In this document: one piece after another, positions 44,104 to 52,486 of the stretch | How positions within the stretch are numbered: position 1 is the stretch's first letter | Layout of the letters: every line of letters starts with the position of its first letter | Assembly (NCBI GenBank): GCA_009775705.1 | Contig: VSQE01000006.1 | Location: 1 to 54,800, forward strand | DNA: 54,800 bases | DNA from: Prevotellamassilia sp. | GTDB taxonomy: Bacteria > Bacteroidota > Bacteroidia > Bacteroidales > Bacteroidaceae | Reading direction: 5' to 3' | The notes under the pieces: model-generated | The model's input: the letters and a program-made list of their open reading frames with translations, nothing else | Told to the model about the DNA's origin: nothing | Databases searched by the model: none | Translations under genes and position numbers: made by a program

Positions 44104-44883
44104 ATGAAAAACATCGCATTCTTTGACATTGACGGCACTCTCGTCAGTTTCAAGACCCACAACATTCCCGTCTCTACACTTTCAGCCCTGACCCAACTAA
44201 ACAGAAAAGGCACAGAAATAGTAATAGCTACAGGAAGAGCCGCAGAAGGTATCCGAGAGATTGCCGGAGTACCCTATTCCGCAATAATAGGATTAAATGG
44301 TTCGGAATGTATCCTGAGCGATGGGACAATTGTAACACAACATCACATTCCGTCAGACTTGTTGGAAAAAGCATTCGAATTGGGCAAAGAATACGACTTC
44401 GCTATAGCCGCAAAGTTCAAGGAAGGATTTGTTGTCGACAGAATCACACCACGCGTGGAAGCCATGTCCGCGAGTATCGGGCACCCGTTACCCAATGTAA
44501 GAAATCTTCGGAACCTTAACAGGACCGAACAAAGCGGGCAACTGTGCTTCTTTACAGACACAGAGACCGAACGGAAAATAATGCCATTTTTACCCGGTCT
44601 GAAAGCGTCACGCTGGTGTGATATCTTTGCAGACATCAACCTGAATGGCATAGACAAAGGAACTGCCATACGAGAGTACACCAAATTCCGAAACATGAAC
44701 ATTAAAGACACCATTGCTTTCGGAGACGGAGCCAATGACATGCCGATGCTTTTAGCTGCCGGAACAGGAATAGCCATGGGAAATGCAAGCGGACAAGTCA
44801 AAGCCATCGCCGACCATATCACGGATAATGTTGACAATGACGGAATAGCAAAAGCCCTGCAGTTCTACGGTCTGATTTCGTAA
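44104..44883 (+). CDS. Cof-type HAD-IIB phosphatase
   Basis: A 259-residue cytoplasmic phosphatase of the HAD superfamily, Cof/IIB group. Motif I is FFDIDGTLVSF with both Asp residues, motif II is IATGR, motif III a Lys in the C-terminal part, and motif IV GDGANDMPML. The cap sits between motifs II and III. These enzymes act on sugar phosphates, phosphoesters of coenzymes or nucleotides; the substrate is unknown. It follows the GH27 gene by 62 bp and may be cotranscribed. It is followed by a 552-bp gap. Confidence 0.93.
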   Translation: MKNIAFFDIDGTLVSFKTHNIPVSTLSALTQLNRKGTEIVIATGRAAEGIREIAGVPYSAIIGLNGSECILSDGTIVTQHHIPSDLLEKAFELGKEYDFAIAAKFKEGFVVDRITPRVEAMSASIGHPLPNVRNLRNLNRTEQSGQLCFFTDTETERKIMPFLPGLKASRWCDIFADINLNGIDKGTAIREYTKFRNMNIKDTIAFGDGANDMPMLLAAGTGIAMGNASGQVKAIADHITDNVDNDGIAKALQFYGLIS

Positions 44884-44984
44884 ACCGGTATCCTTACTGT
44901 TTTGAATGCGAAAAACGCTCCTTTGCCGTTTCACGTTTAACGTCGATAATCCCAAGAGGTCGTTTTGCCTGAATCTAAATGTAA

Positions 44985-45027
44985 GTTAATTAACATTTGC
45001 TTTTTGTCTGCGGGTGTTGTATATTTG
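44985..45027 (+). promoter_or_regulatory. promoter of the copy 2 element with abutting palindrome
   Basis: TTTG at 44996-44999 and TATATTTG at 45020-45027 with a 20-nt spacer. The perfect palindrome GTTAATTAAC at 44985-44994 ends one base before the -33 box. The same arrangement and spacing occur in copy 1. Confidence 0.65.
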
Positions 45028-45033
45028 CAGTCA

Positions 45034-45078
45034 CAAAGTAGAAGAACCCTGAAAGGCCGCCTGAAAGCGGCCTTTTTT
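45034..45078 (+). ncRNA. predicted ~45-nt small RNA or leader, copy 2
   Basis: The transcript is inferred from the promoter above and from an intrinsic terminator: AAAGGCCGC, loop CTGAAA, GCGGCCTTT, ending in a six-U run. Compared with copy 1, one stem pair changes from A-U to C-G on both arms while the stem is kept. The invariant AGAAGAACCCTG lies in the single-stranded 5' part. No reading frame is evident. No experimental evidence is available here. Confidence 0.5.
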
Positions 45079-45396
45079 CGATGCTAAACGTGAAAAAAAC
45101 ATAGGATCTTGTTGAAAAAAGGTCCTATCTTTTTCAAAAAACATACTATGTTGTGAAAAATAGGTCCGTTCCCGTTCAATTTTCGCCGAGCACCAATGTT
45201 AAAGTTTAGACACATACGTTAAAGTCTGTATACGATTTTTTTGAAAAAAATTCTGGCACGGCTTTTTACATAGCCACTTTTTCCTGACATGTTCTTCTAT
45301 CTCTTCTCTTTCAACCACCATTTCTCCGAACGGCAGAATCAAGGCTTTTAAAATATAAAATAATCTTTAATTACCATATATACAAAAAATAAGGCG

Positions 45397-45404
45397 TATC
45401 TTTG
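45397..45404 (+). promoter_or_regulatory. clpC: candidate -7 element for clpC
   Basis: TATCTTTG, an exact TAnnTTTG, about 32 bp upstream of the clpC ATG. A matching TTTG at -33 is not visible, as may be expected of a regulated stress promoter. Confidence 0.42.
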
Positions 45405-45435
45405 CAATTCAGACAGATTTAGACTTTACTATAGA

Positions 45436-47982
45436 ATGAATAATACACTATCCGCGGGGCTATCTCGCATACTTTCCTACAGCCAAGAAGAGGCCCGCAA
45501 TTTGAGTACGGACACAATTGGCCCAGAATGTTTGTTGTTGGGGCTCATACGCCCCACGACAGGAAAAGTTTCTGAAATTTTCAGCCAGTTCAATGTTTCG
45601 GTTGAAAAAATCCGGGAAGCTGCCATTCACCTTTTCAACAATAACAGAACCGCCTATCCTACCACGTTTTTAAAAAATGAAGACATTTGTCTTGATGCGG
45701 AAGGGCGGCGCATACTGAAACTGACTTTGTTGGAAGCCCGCCTGACAGGAGCCCCGGAAGCCGATCCCGTACATTTGCTTCTGGCTTTATTGCGCGACGT
45801 ATCCCTGCGGGTAAGAAGAGTATTGAACGAAGAAGGCATCACTTACGAAAAAGTAGCCGCCACATTGAATATCCGTCCCGGTGTGCACTCGGGATTCGGC
45901 TTTGCCGATGATGATTCCGACACGTTTCCTCCCAACGGGAATAACGGAGTTCCCGACAACAGTCAGAGTCAGACCTCAACAAAGGCATCTTCTGCAAAAC
46001 CGGCATCAGACACTCCCATTACAGACAGTTTCGGTACAGATCTGACCCAAATAGCAACTGCCGGCGGATTGGATCCGGTTGTCGGACGAGAGAAGGAAAT
46101 TCAGCGTATCGCCCAAATTCTTTCGCGCAGAAAAAAGAACAACCCTATTCTGATAGGCGAGCCCGGAGTTGGCAAAAGTGCCGTTGTCGAAGGGCTTGCC
46201 GGACTGATTGCCACGCGCCGCGTTCCGCATTCCCTCATAGGGAAACGCATTGTTGCACTGGATATGGCTTCCATCGTAGCCGGAACACAATATCGGGGCC
46301 AATTTGAAGAACGCCTCAGACGCCTTATCCTCGAACTGAAAAGCCATAAGGAAATAATTCTTTTCATAGACGAGATACATACGATTATCGGTGCCGGAAG
46401 CGCTCCAGGCAGTCTGGATGCGGCAAATATACTTAAACCGGCACTGGCACGCGGCGAAGTACAATGTATCGGAGCTACCACCATCTCGGAATACAAAAAA
46501 AGCATAGAAAAAGACGGAGCTTTAGAAAGGCGTTTTCAAAAAATTCAGATCGAACCGACAACGACCGAAGAAACGCTGCAAATTCTTCGCAACGTAAAAG
46601 ACAAATACGAAGCCCATCATTCCGTTTATTATACCGATGAAGCCGTGGAAAGTTGCGTTCGTCTCACCGGACGCTATGTCTCCGACCGCGCTTTTCCGGA
46701 CAAGGCTCTGGATGCACTGGACGAAGCAGGAAGTCGGAAAAGACTGACAGGTGTGACCGTTCCGGAAGAGATCCGGGACAAAGAAAAGGAAATTGAAGAA
46801 CTGAGACAAAAGAAGACGGAAGCTGCCCAAAATCAAGATTACGAACAGGCCGCCTGTTTGCGGGATAGGGTTAAACTCCTGAATCAGGAGTTGGAGCGGA
46901 TGAATAAAGAATGGCTGGAGAGTCTGAAACAATCCAAATCCACAGTAACTGCCGAAGATATTGCGGAAGTAGTTTCAATGATGTGTAGCGTGCCGGTGCA
47001 CAAACTGGCACAGACTGAGGCAGAACGTCTTCGCGGAATGAAAAACGCATTGGGCAAATATGTGATAGCCCAGGACAAAGCCATAGAGAAGATTGTACGT
47101 GCCATTACCCGCAGCCGTCTCGGCTTGAAAGGCAATGACCGTCCTATCGGCACTTTCATGTTTGTAGGTCCTACGGGTGTCGGCAAAACCTATCTTGTCA
47201 AATGCCTGGCCGAATGGATGTTCGGCAGCAAGGATGCTCTCATCCGCATAGACATGTCAGAGTATGGCGAGAAATACAGCACCAGTCGGCTCGTAGGCGC
47301 TCCTCCGGGATATGTAGGCTACGAAGAAGGCGGCCAACTGACGGAACGCGTACGACGTCACCCGTATTCCATCATCCTGCTTGATGAAATAGAAAAGGCC
47401 CACTCGGACGTATTCAATACCCTTCTTCAGGTGATGGACGAAGGGCGTATGACGGATGGTAATGGTACGACTGTGGACTTCCGCAACACCATTATTGTCA
47501 TGACCTCTAATTCCGGTACGCGCCAATTAAAGGAATATGGATCCGGTGTCGGATTCAATACCAATCAGATTGAAGGAGTTGACAAGAAGGTTGCGGAAAG
47601 CATCGTGATGAAAACCCTGAAAAAACAATTCGCTCCGGAATTCCTGAACCGTCTGGATGACATTATCATGTTTGATCCGTTGAACAAAGAAAGTGCCAGA
47701 CGCATCGCAGATTTGGAAATCTGGGTTCTAAAGGACAGATTATGTGAATTGGGTATCACGATCGAACTTACGGATGAAGCAAGGGATTTCATTGTAGAAA
47801 AGGGATTTGATGTACAATATGGGGCCCGTTCCATGAAACGTGCCATCCAACTACATATAGAGGATAAGTTATGCGATATGTTGATGGAACAGCCTGAATT
47901 GAAAGGGAATCTGGTATTCTCTCTTCAGAACAACGCGATCACCATACAACCGGCAAATGCTCCTGAACAGAATCATGATTAG
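45436..47982 (+). CDS. clpC: ATP-dependent Clp unfoldase ClpC
   Basis: An 848-residue HSP100 unfoldase that feeds proteins to ClpP. The Clp N-domain (about 1-145) has two repeats (ARNLSTDTIGPECLLLGL, ADPVHLLLALL). NBD1 has Walker A GEPGVGKS and Walker B ILFIDEIHT. A UVR motif (DYEQAACLRDRVKLLNQEL) near 470-490 marks ClpC rather than ClpA or ClpB, though the usual long middle domain is short. NBD2 has GPTGVGKT and ends with KRAIQLHIEDKL. No mcsAB or ctsR is nearby. A conserved element and promoter lie upstream. Confidence 0.94.
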   Translation: MNNTLSAGLSRILSYSQEEARNLSTDTIGPECLLLGLIRPTTGKVSEIFSQFNVSVEKIREAAIHLFNNNRTAYPTTFLKNEDICLDAEGRRILKLTLLEARLTGAPEADPVHLLLALLRDVSLRVRRVLNEEGITYEKVAATLNIRPGVHSGFGFADDDSDTFPPNGNNGVPDNSQSQTSTKASSAKPASDTPITDSFGTDLTQIATAGGLDPVVGREKEIQRIAQILSRRKKNNPILIGEPGVGKSAVVEGLAGLIATRRVPHSLIGKRIVALDMASIVAGTQYRGQFEERLRRLILELKSHKEIILFIDEIHTIIGAGSAPGSLDAANILKPALARGEVQCIGATTISEYKKSIEKDGALERRFQKIQIEPTTTEETLQILRNVKDKYEAHHSVYYTDEAVESCVRLTGRYVSDRAFPDKALDALDEAGSRKRLTGVTVPEEIRDKEKEIEELRQKKTEAAQNQDYEQAACLRDRVKLLNQELERMNKEWLESLKQSKSTVTAEDIAEVVSMMCSVPVHKLAQTEAERLRGMKNALGKYVIAQDKAIEKIVRAITRSRLGLKGNDRPIGTFMFVGPTGVGKTYLVKCLAEWMFGSKDALIRIDMSEYGEKYSTSRLVGAPPGYVGYEEGGQLTERVRRHPYSIILLDEIEKAHSDVFNTLLQVMDEGRMTDGNGTTVDFRNTIIVMTSNSGTRQLKEYGSGVGFNTNQIEGVDKKVAESIVMKTLKKQFAPEFLNRLDDIIMFDPLNKESARRIADLEIWVLKDRLCELGITIELTDEARDFIVEKGFDVQYGARSMKRAIQLHIEDKLCDMLMEQPELKGNLVFSLQNNAITIQPANAPEQNHD

Positions 47983-48008
47983 CTAAATAACCGTAATAGA
48001 TTTAAATT

Positions 48009-48563
48009 ATGGAATACATAAAAACGGAAATTCCCGATGTGTGGATCCTGGAACCGCATGTTTTTGAAGATGCACGAGGTTATTTCATGGAAACATGGCA
48101 AAAAGAGGATTTTGACAAAAAGACAGGCCTGGTTACGGATTTTATTCAAGACAACCAGTCCAAATCTTCACGCGGAGTCTTAAGAGGCTTACATTATCAG
48201 AAAGGTGAAGCCTCACAGGCAAAACTGGTACGGGTACTGCAAGGAGTTGTCGTAGACGTGGCTGTAGATCTAAGACAGGACTCTCCCACCTTCGGCCGTC
48301 ACGTAATGGTGGAGCTAAGCGAAGAGAACAAGCGTCAACTTTTCATTCCACGTGGTTTTGCACACGGCTTCCAAGTACTTTCGGAAACGGCTATCTTCAC
48401 CTATAAAGTGGACAATCATTATGCTCCAAAATCGGAATGCAGCATACGCTACGATGACCCTTTTCTGAAAATAGACTGGCCCATTACAGAAAAAAAGGAA
48501 CTATTGCTTTCAGAAAAAGATTTATTGCATGCCGTCAGCTTTAGTGACGCCGAAAAATTCTAA
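48009..48563 (+). CDS. rfbC: dTDP-4-dehydrorhamnose 3,5-epimerase
   Basis: A 184-residue cupin enzyme of the dTDP-L-rhamnose pathway that epimerises C3 and C5 of dTDP-4-keto-6-deoxyglucose. The family start (PDVWILEPHVFEDARGYFMET), the catalytic His in LRGLHYQ, PRGFAHGF and the catalytic Tyr in FTYKVDNHYAP are all present. The other rfb genes (rfbA, rfbB, rfbD) are not in the window. It starts 26 bp after clpC and precedes lepA by 9 bp, an unusual setting for a sugar gene. The fdtA enzyme at 4791 would compete for the same substrate. Confidence 0.95.
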   Translation: MEYIKTEIPDVWILEPHVFEDARGYFMETWQKEDFDKKTGLVTDFIQDNQSKSSRGVLRGLHYQKGEASQAKLVRVLQGVVVDVAVDLRQDSPTFGRHVMVELSEENKRQLFIPRGFAHGFQVLSETAIFTYKVDNHYAPKSECSIRYDDPFLKIDWPITEKKELLLSEKDLLHAVSFSDAEKF

Positions 48564-48572
48564 CGCTCAGAA

Positions 48573-50354
48573 ATGAAGAACATCCGCAACTTTTGCATTA
48601 TTGCACACATAGATCATGGCAAAAGTACCTTGGCCGACAGACTGTTGGAACGTACAGAAACCATTCAGGTAACAGGAGGACAGATGCTTGATGACATGGA
48701 TCTGGAACGTGAAAGGGGAATAACAATCAAAAGTCACGCCATCCAGATGGAATATGTTCTGGACGGCGAGACATACATTCTGAATCTTATCGATACTCCG
48801 GGACATGTGGACTTTTCGTATGAAGTATCCCGCAGTATCGCCGCGTGCGAAGGCTGTCTTCTTGTCGTAGACTCCACACAGGGTGTGCAGGCTCAGACAA
48901 TCTCCAACCTTTACATGGCGATAGAGAACGACTTGGAAATCATTCCGGTATTGAACAAATGCGACATGGTAAATTCCATGCCGGAGGAAGTTGAAGATGA
49001 AATCATTGATCTTTTGGGATGCAAACGGGAAGAGATTATTCGGGCCTCAGGAAGAACGGGACAGGGAGTAGATGAAATTCTGCGCGCCGTTGTAGAGAGA
49101 ATCCCTCACCCTGTCGGAGATGAAGACGCCCCTTTACAAGCATTGATCTTCGACAGCGTCTTCAACTCATTCCGTGGTATCATTGCATATTTCAAGATCG
49201 TCAACGGCTCGATACGTGAAGGCGAGGAAGTTCTTTTTGTCAATACGAAAAAAAAATATACAGCAGACGAGATCGGAGTTCTTAAAATGGAACTTTCATC
49301 CCGAAAAACTCTTCATTGCGGTGATGTCGGATATATCGTAAGCGGAATCAAGACAGCAACGGAAGTAAAAGTAGGCGATACCATTACAAGTCTCACGAAT
49401 CCCTGCAAGGAGGCTATTGCCGGATTTGAGGAAGTCAAACCTATGGTATTTGCCGGTGTATATCCTATAGAGACTGAAGATTTCGAACAGTTGCGCACCA
49501 GTTTGGAAAAACTGCAATTAAACGACGCCTCTCTAACCTTTCAACCGGAATCTTCTGTGGCGTTAGGATTTGGATTCCGATGTGGTTTCTTAGGGTTGCT
49601 CCACATGGAAATCGTGCAAGAGCGTCTGGACAGGGAGTTCAACATGAATGTGATCACCACTGTCCCTAACGTAAGCTATCATATTTTTGATAAGCACGGA
49701 GACATGAAGGAGGTTCACAACCCGGCCGGTATGCCAGAAGCTACGGAAATAGATCACATCGAGGAACCCTATATCCGGGCATCCATTATTACGAAGACCG
49801 ATTACATCGGTGCCATCATGACGCTTTGCCTGGGAAAAAGAGGTGAACTTATGAAACAGGAATACGTTTCCGGCGACCGCGTAGAGCTGTACTACGACAT
49901 GCCGTTGGCAGAAATCGTGATAGACTTTTACGACAAGCTGAAATCCATCTCAAAGGGCTATGCCTCGTTCGACTATCATCCCATAGAATTCCGTCCGTCC
50001 AAATTGGTCAAACTGGATATACTTCTTAACGGAGAACCGGTAGATGCGCTTTCCACACTCACACATGTGGACAATTCCGTCTACTTCGGTCGCCGGATGT
50101 GCGAGAAGTTGAAGGAACTGCTGCCCCGTCAACAATTCGATATTGCCATTCAGGCTGCGATCGGAGCAAAGATCATAGCCCGTGAAACGGTGAAACAGGT
50201 GAGAAAAGATGTTACGGCCAAGTGCTACGGCGGCGACATCAGCCGAAAACGTAAATTGCTTGAAAAGCAAAAAAGAGGAAAGAAACGTATGAAAGAAATC
50301 GGCAATGTCCAGGTTCCCCAGAAAGCATTCCTCGCCGTTTTGAAATTAGATTAG
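48573..50354 (+). CDS. lepA: elongation factor 4 (LepA)
   Basis: A 593-residue translational GTPase that acts on stalled or stressed ribosomes. G1 is AHIDHGKST, G2 RERGITIKSH, G3 DTPGHVDF and G4 NKCD. Domains II and III follow, and the LepA-specific C-terminal domain contains YGGDISRKRKLLEKQKRGKK. Length is typical. It follows rfbC by 9 bp and precedes the ftsE-like gene by 22 bp, suggesting a shared transcript. Confidence 0.97.
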   Translation: MKNIRNFCIIAHIDHGKSTLADRLLERTETIQVTGGQMLDDMDLERERGITIKSHAIQMEYVLDGETYILNLIDTPGHVDFSYEVSRSIAACEGCLLVVDSTQGVQAQTISNLYMAIENDLEIIPVLNKCDMVNSMPEEVEDEIIDLLGCKREEIIRASGRTGQGVDEILRAVVERIPHPVGDEDAPLQALIFDSVFNSFRGIIAYFKIVNGSIREGEEVLFVNTKKKYTADEIGVLKMELSSRKTLHCGDVGYIVSGIKTATEVKVGDTITSLTNPCKEAIAGFEEVKPMVFAGVYPIETEDFEQLRTSLEKLQLNDASLTFQPESSVALGFGFRCGFLGLLHMEIVQERLDREFNMNVITTVPNVSYHIFDKHGDMKEVHNPAGMPEATEIDHIEEPYIRASIITKTDYIGAIMTLCLGKRGELMKQEYVSGDRVELYYDMPLAEIVIDFYDKLKSISKGYASFDYHPIEFRPSKLVKLDILLNGEPVDALSTLTHVDNSVYFGRRMCEKLKELLPRQQFDIAIQAAIGAKIIARETVKQVRKDVTAKCYGGDISRKRKLLEKQKRGKKRMKEIGNVQVPQKAFLAVLKLD

Positions 50355-50376
50355 GATCCAACATAAAACAAGTGGC

Positions 50377-51075
50377 ATGCAGATTGAACTCAAAGATGTC
50401 AGCATCTATCAGGAAGACAAACTAATTCTTGAAAATGTAAACTTCCATGTAGACGAAAGTGAATTTGTCTATATAGTAGGAAAAGTAGGATCAGGGAAAA
50501 GTTCCTTGTTGAAAACTCTATACGGAGAACTGCCCATAAACTGCGGATCGGCAGAAATACTTACATTCGACCTCAGGAAACTAAAACGAAAACATATCCC
50601 TGAACTACGCAAACAACTTGGTATCATTTTCCAGGATTTTCAGTTGCTCAGAGATCGGACTGTAGGAGAAAACCTGAATTTTGTTCTTCAGGCCACAGGC
50701 TGGAAAAAGAAGGCTGATCGGAAACTCCGCATCGAGGACGTTCTGAAAACTGTAGGCCTATTGGAAAAACTGGATAAATTTCCGCACGAATTGTCTGGCG
50801 GAGAACAGCAACGTGTCTGTATCGCTCGTGCTCTGTTAAACAATCCCAAAATTATTTTAGCCGATGAGCCGACCGGAAATCTTGACCACGACACAGGAAA
50901 GACCATCGTAGAGATCCTGCGCTCCGTATGTGAACAGGGCACTTCCGTTATCATGATCACACACAACCTGAACCTTTTAAGCAACTATCCGGGAATTGTG
51001 TATCGCTGTACAGAAGGCATACTTCAAGAGGTCACAAACGAATATAACAATCCGATAGACCTGGAAGATCAATAA
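50377..51075 (+). CDS. ftsE: FtsE-like ABC transporter ATP-binding protein
   Basis: A 232-residue ABC ATPase. Walker A is GKVGSGKS at 35-42, the Q-loop lies in IIFQDFQLLRDRTVGEN, the signature is LSGGEQQRV and Walker B ILADEPTGNLD. The FQDFQLL and TVGEN forms are typical of FtsE/LolD-type proteins. FtsE works with the membrane protein FtsX in septum formation and peptidoglycan hydrolase control; no ftsX lies next to it, so the partner must be elsewhere, or it is a different LolD-class ATPase. The flanking genes are lepA and lysC. Confidence 0.82.
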   Translation: MQIELKDVSIYQEDKLILENVNFHVDESEFVYIVGKVGSGKSSLLKTLYGELPINCGSAEILTFDLRKLKRKHIPELRKQLGIIFQDFQLLRDRTVGENLNFVLQATGWKKKADRKLRIEDVLKTVGLLEKLDKFPHELSGGEQQRVCIARALLNNPKIILADEPTGNLDHDTGKTIVEILRSVCEQGTSVIMITHNLNLLSNYPGIVYRCTEGILQEVTNEYNNPIDLEDQ

Positions 51076-51099
51076 AAAATCAAACAATACTTTTTCAAC

Positions 51100-52413
51100 A
51101 TGAAGATTCTGAAATTCGGTGGCACATCAGTTGGCAGCCCGCAAAGAATGAAGGACGTATCAGCCCTCATCGCAAATGGAGAAAAGAAAATAGTGGTACT
51201 CTCCGCTATGTCCGGTACTACCAATTCTCTGGTAGAAATTGCCGATTACTTTAAAAAGAAGAATGCCGAAGCTGCAAACAATGTCATCAACAAACTGCGG
51301 ACCAAATATATCGGTCATATCAACGAACTACATAGCACAAAAGAGGCTATGGAAAGAACTACTGATTTTGTTGAAGATGTATTCATGTACTTGCATTCCT
51401 TTTCAACCTCGGATTTCAATGAGACTTCTGAAAAAACAATTCTGGCGCAAGGAGAAATCATCAGCACCAATATGGTGACCAACTATCTTCGCGAAATCGG
51501 AATCAAGGTTATGCTCATTCCCGCACTGGATTATATGCGCCTGGACGAAAACGGAGAGCCTGACCTGCTCTATATAAAGAAAAATCTGCAAGGCATACTT
51601 GAAAAGAATCCCGATTATGACTTGTATATCACTCAAGGATTCATCTGCCGGAACTATCATGGAGAGATTGACAATCTTCAGCGAGGCGGATCGGACTATA
51701 CGGCCTGTCTGATCGGCTCTGCACTGAGAGCGGAAGAAATCCAGATATGGACAGACATTGACGGAATGCACAACAATGATCCGCGCATCGTAGACAACAC
51801 AACTCCTGTAAGGCAACTGAATTTTGAGGAAGCAGCGGAATTAGCCTATTTCGGAGCCAAGATCCTTCATCCTACCTGCATACAGCCCGCCCGCTATGCC
51901 GGTGTGCCCGTGCGTTTGCTCAATACGATGGAACCGACTGCTCCCGGCACACTTATCAACAACAACATGGAAACGGGGCGTATAAAAGCTGTTGCAGCCA
52001 AAGATAATATTACGGCCATCAAGATTGTTTCCAGCCGTATGCTGCTGGCCACCGGATTCCTGCGTAAAGTGTTCGAGATATTCGAGGCTTATAAAACCAG
52101 CATTGACATGGTTACAACCTCTGAGGTAGGTGTTTCGCTCAGTATTGACAATAGCAGCCGTCTGCTCCCGATTGTTGAGGAACTGAAAAAATACGGTACT
52201 GTTGAAGTTGATAGGAATATGTGCATTATTTGTGTTGTCGGAGACCTGAAATGGGATAACATAGGTTTTGAAACCCTTGTTACCGAAGCTCTGTCAAATA
52301 TTCCAGTACGAATGATTTCGTATGGCGGCAGTAACCACAATATATCCTTCCTTATCAAGGAAGACGATAAGAAAACTGCGTTGCAGGCACTTAGCAACAA
52401 ACTCTTTAATTAA
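51100..52413 (+). CDS. lysC: aspartate kinase, monofunctional
   Basis: A 437-residue kinase for the first step of the aspartate pathway. The N-terminal MKILKFGGTSVGSPQRM carries the phosphate-binding loop, followed by GRGGSDYTA-type motif (QRGGSDYTA) and WTDIDGMHNNDPRIV. Two ACT domains at the C-terminus (about 300-437) fit feedback control by lysine or threonine. No homoserine dehydrogenase fusion is present. It precedes lysA by about 70 bp, and a hairpin lies between them. Confidence 0.96.
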   Translation: MKILKFGGTSVGSPQRMKDVSALIANGEKKIVVLSAMSGTTNSLVEIADYFKKKNAEAANNVINKLRTKYIGHINELHSTKEAMERTTDFVEDVFMYLHSFSTSDFNETSEKTILAQGEIISTNMVTNYLREIGIKVMLIPALDYMRLDENGEPDLLYIKKNLQGILEKNPDYDLYITQGFICRNYHGEIDNLQRGGSDYTACLIGSALRAEEIQIWTDIDGMHNNDPRIVDNTTPVRQLNFEEAAELAYFGAKILHPTCIQPARYAGVPVRLLNTMEPTAPGTLINNNMETGRIKAVAAKDNITAIKIVSSRMLLATGFLRKVFEIFEAYKTSIDMVTTSEVGVSLSIDNSSRLLPIVEELKKYGTVEVDRNMCIICVVGDLKWDNIGFETLVTEALSNIPVRMISYGGSNHNISFLIKEDDKKTALQALSNKLFN

Positions 52414-52423
52414 TTCTTCTTTT

Positions 52424-52461
52424 GGAAATGACGGACCATACTATTCAGGTCTGTCATTTCC
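52424..52461 (+). terminator. intercistronic hairpin between lysC and lysA
   Basis: Two 14-nt arms (52424-52437 and 52448-52461) are fully paired with one G-U wobble, loop 10 nt. The stem is followed by GAAAAAATATT, without a U-tract, so it is not a standard terminator. It could be a weak terminator, an RNA processing/stability hairpin or a modulator of lysA expression. Confidence 0.45.
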
Positions 52462-52486
52462 GAAAAAATATTACAGATATAGCAAA

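Larger units (their letters stand above)
44983..45182 (+). repeat. conserved promoter-terminator-hairpin element, copy 2
   Basis: Aligns end to end, without a gap across 183 nt (44985-45167), to the reverse complement of 15801-15983. In order: palindrome GTTAATTAAC (44985-44994), TTTG (44996-44999), a 20-nt spacer, TATATTTG (45020-45027), a short predicted transcript ending in a U-tailed hairpin at 45078, a 42-nt A-rich linker and a 47-nt hairpin region (45121-45167). It points toward clpC, whose start codon is 358 bp beyond the terminator. In copy 1 the matching distance to the DUF3078 start is about 370-390 bp. Confidence 0.8.
44884..45435. other. 552-bp intergenic region upstream of clpC
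   Basis: It holds copy 2 of the conserved element (about 44983-45182), two direct repeats GTTAAAGT (45198-45205 and 45218-45225, 20 bp apart) and a candidate clpC -7 box at 45397-45404. No CIRCE-type (TTAGCACTC) repeat, tRNA or open reading frame of note was seen. Confidence 0.8.

Noticed and set aside
44884..45435. 6S RNA in the 200-nt conserved element
   Set aside because: Size is similar but a strong internal U-tailed terminator lies after about 45 nt and no long central-bubble hairpin spanning the element is visible.
48009..48563. rfbC as part of a rhamnose operon
   Set aside because: No rfbA, rfbB or rfbD is in the window; the gene sits between clpC and lepA.
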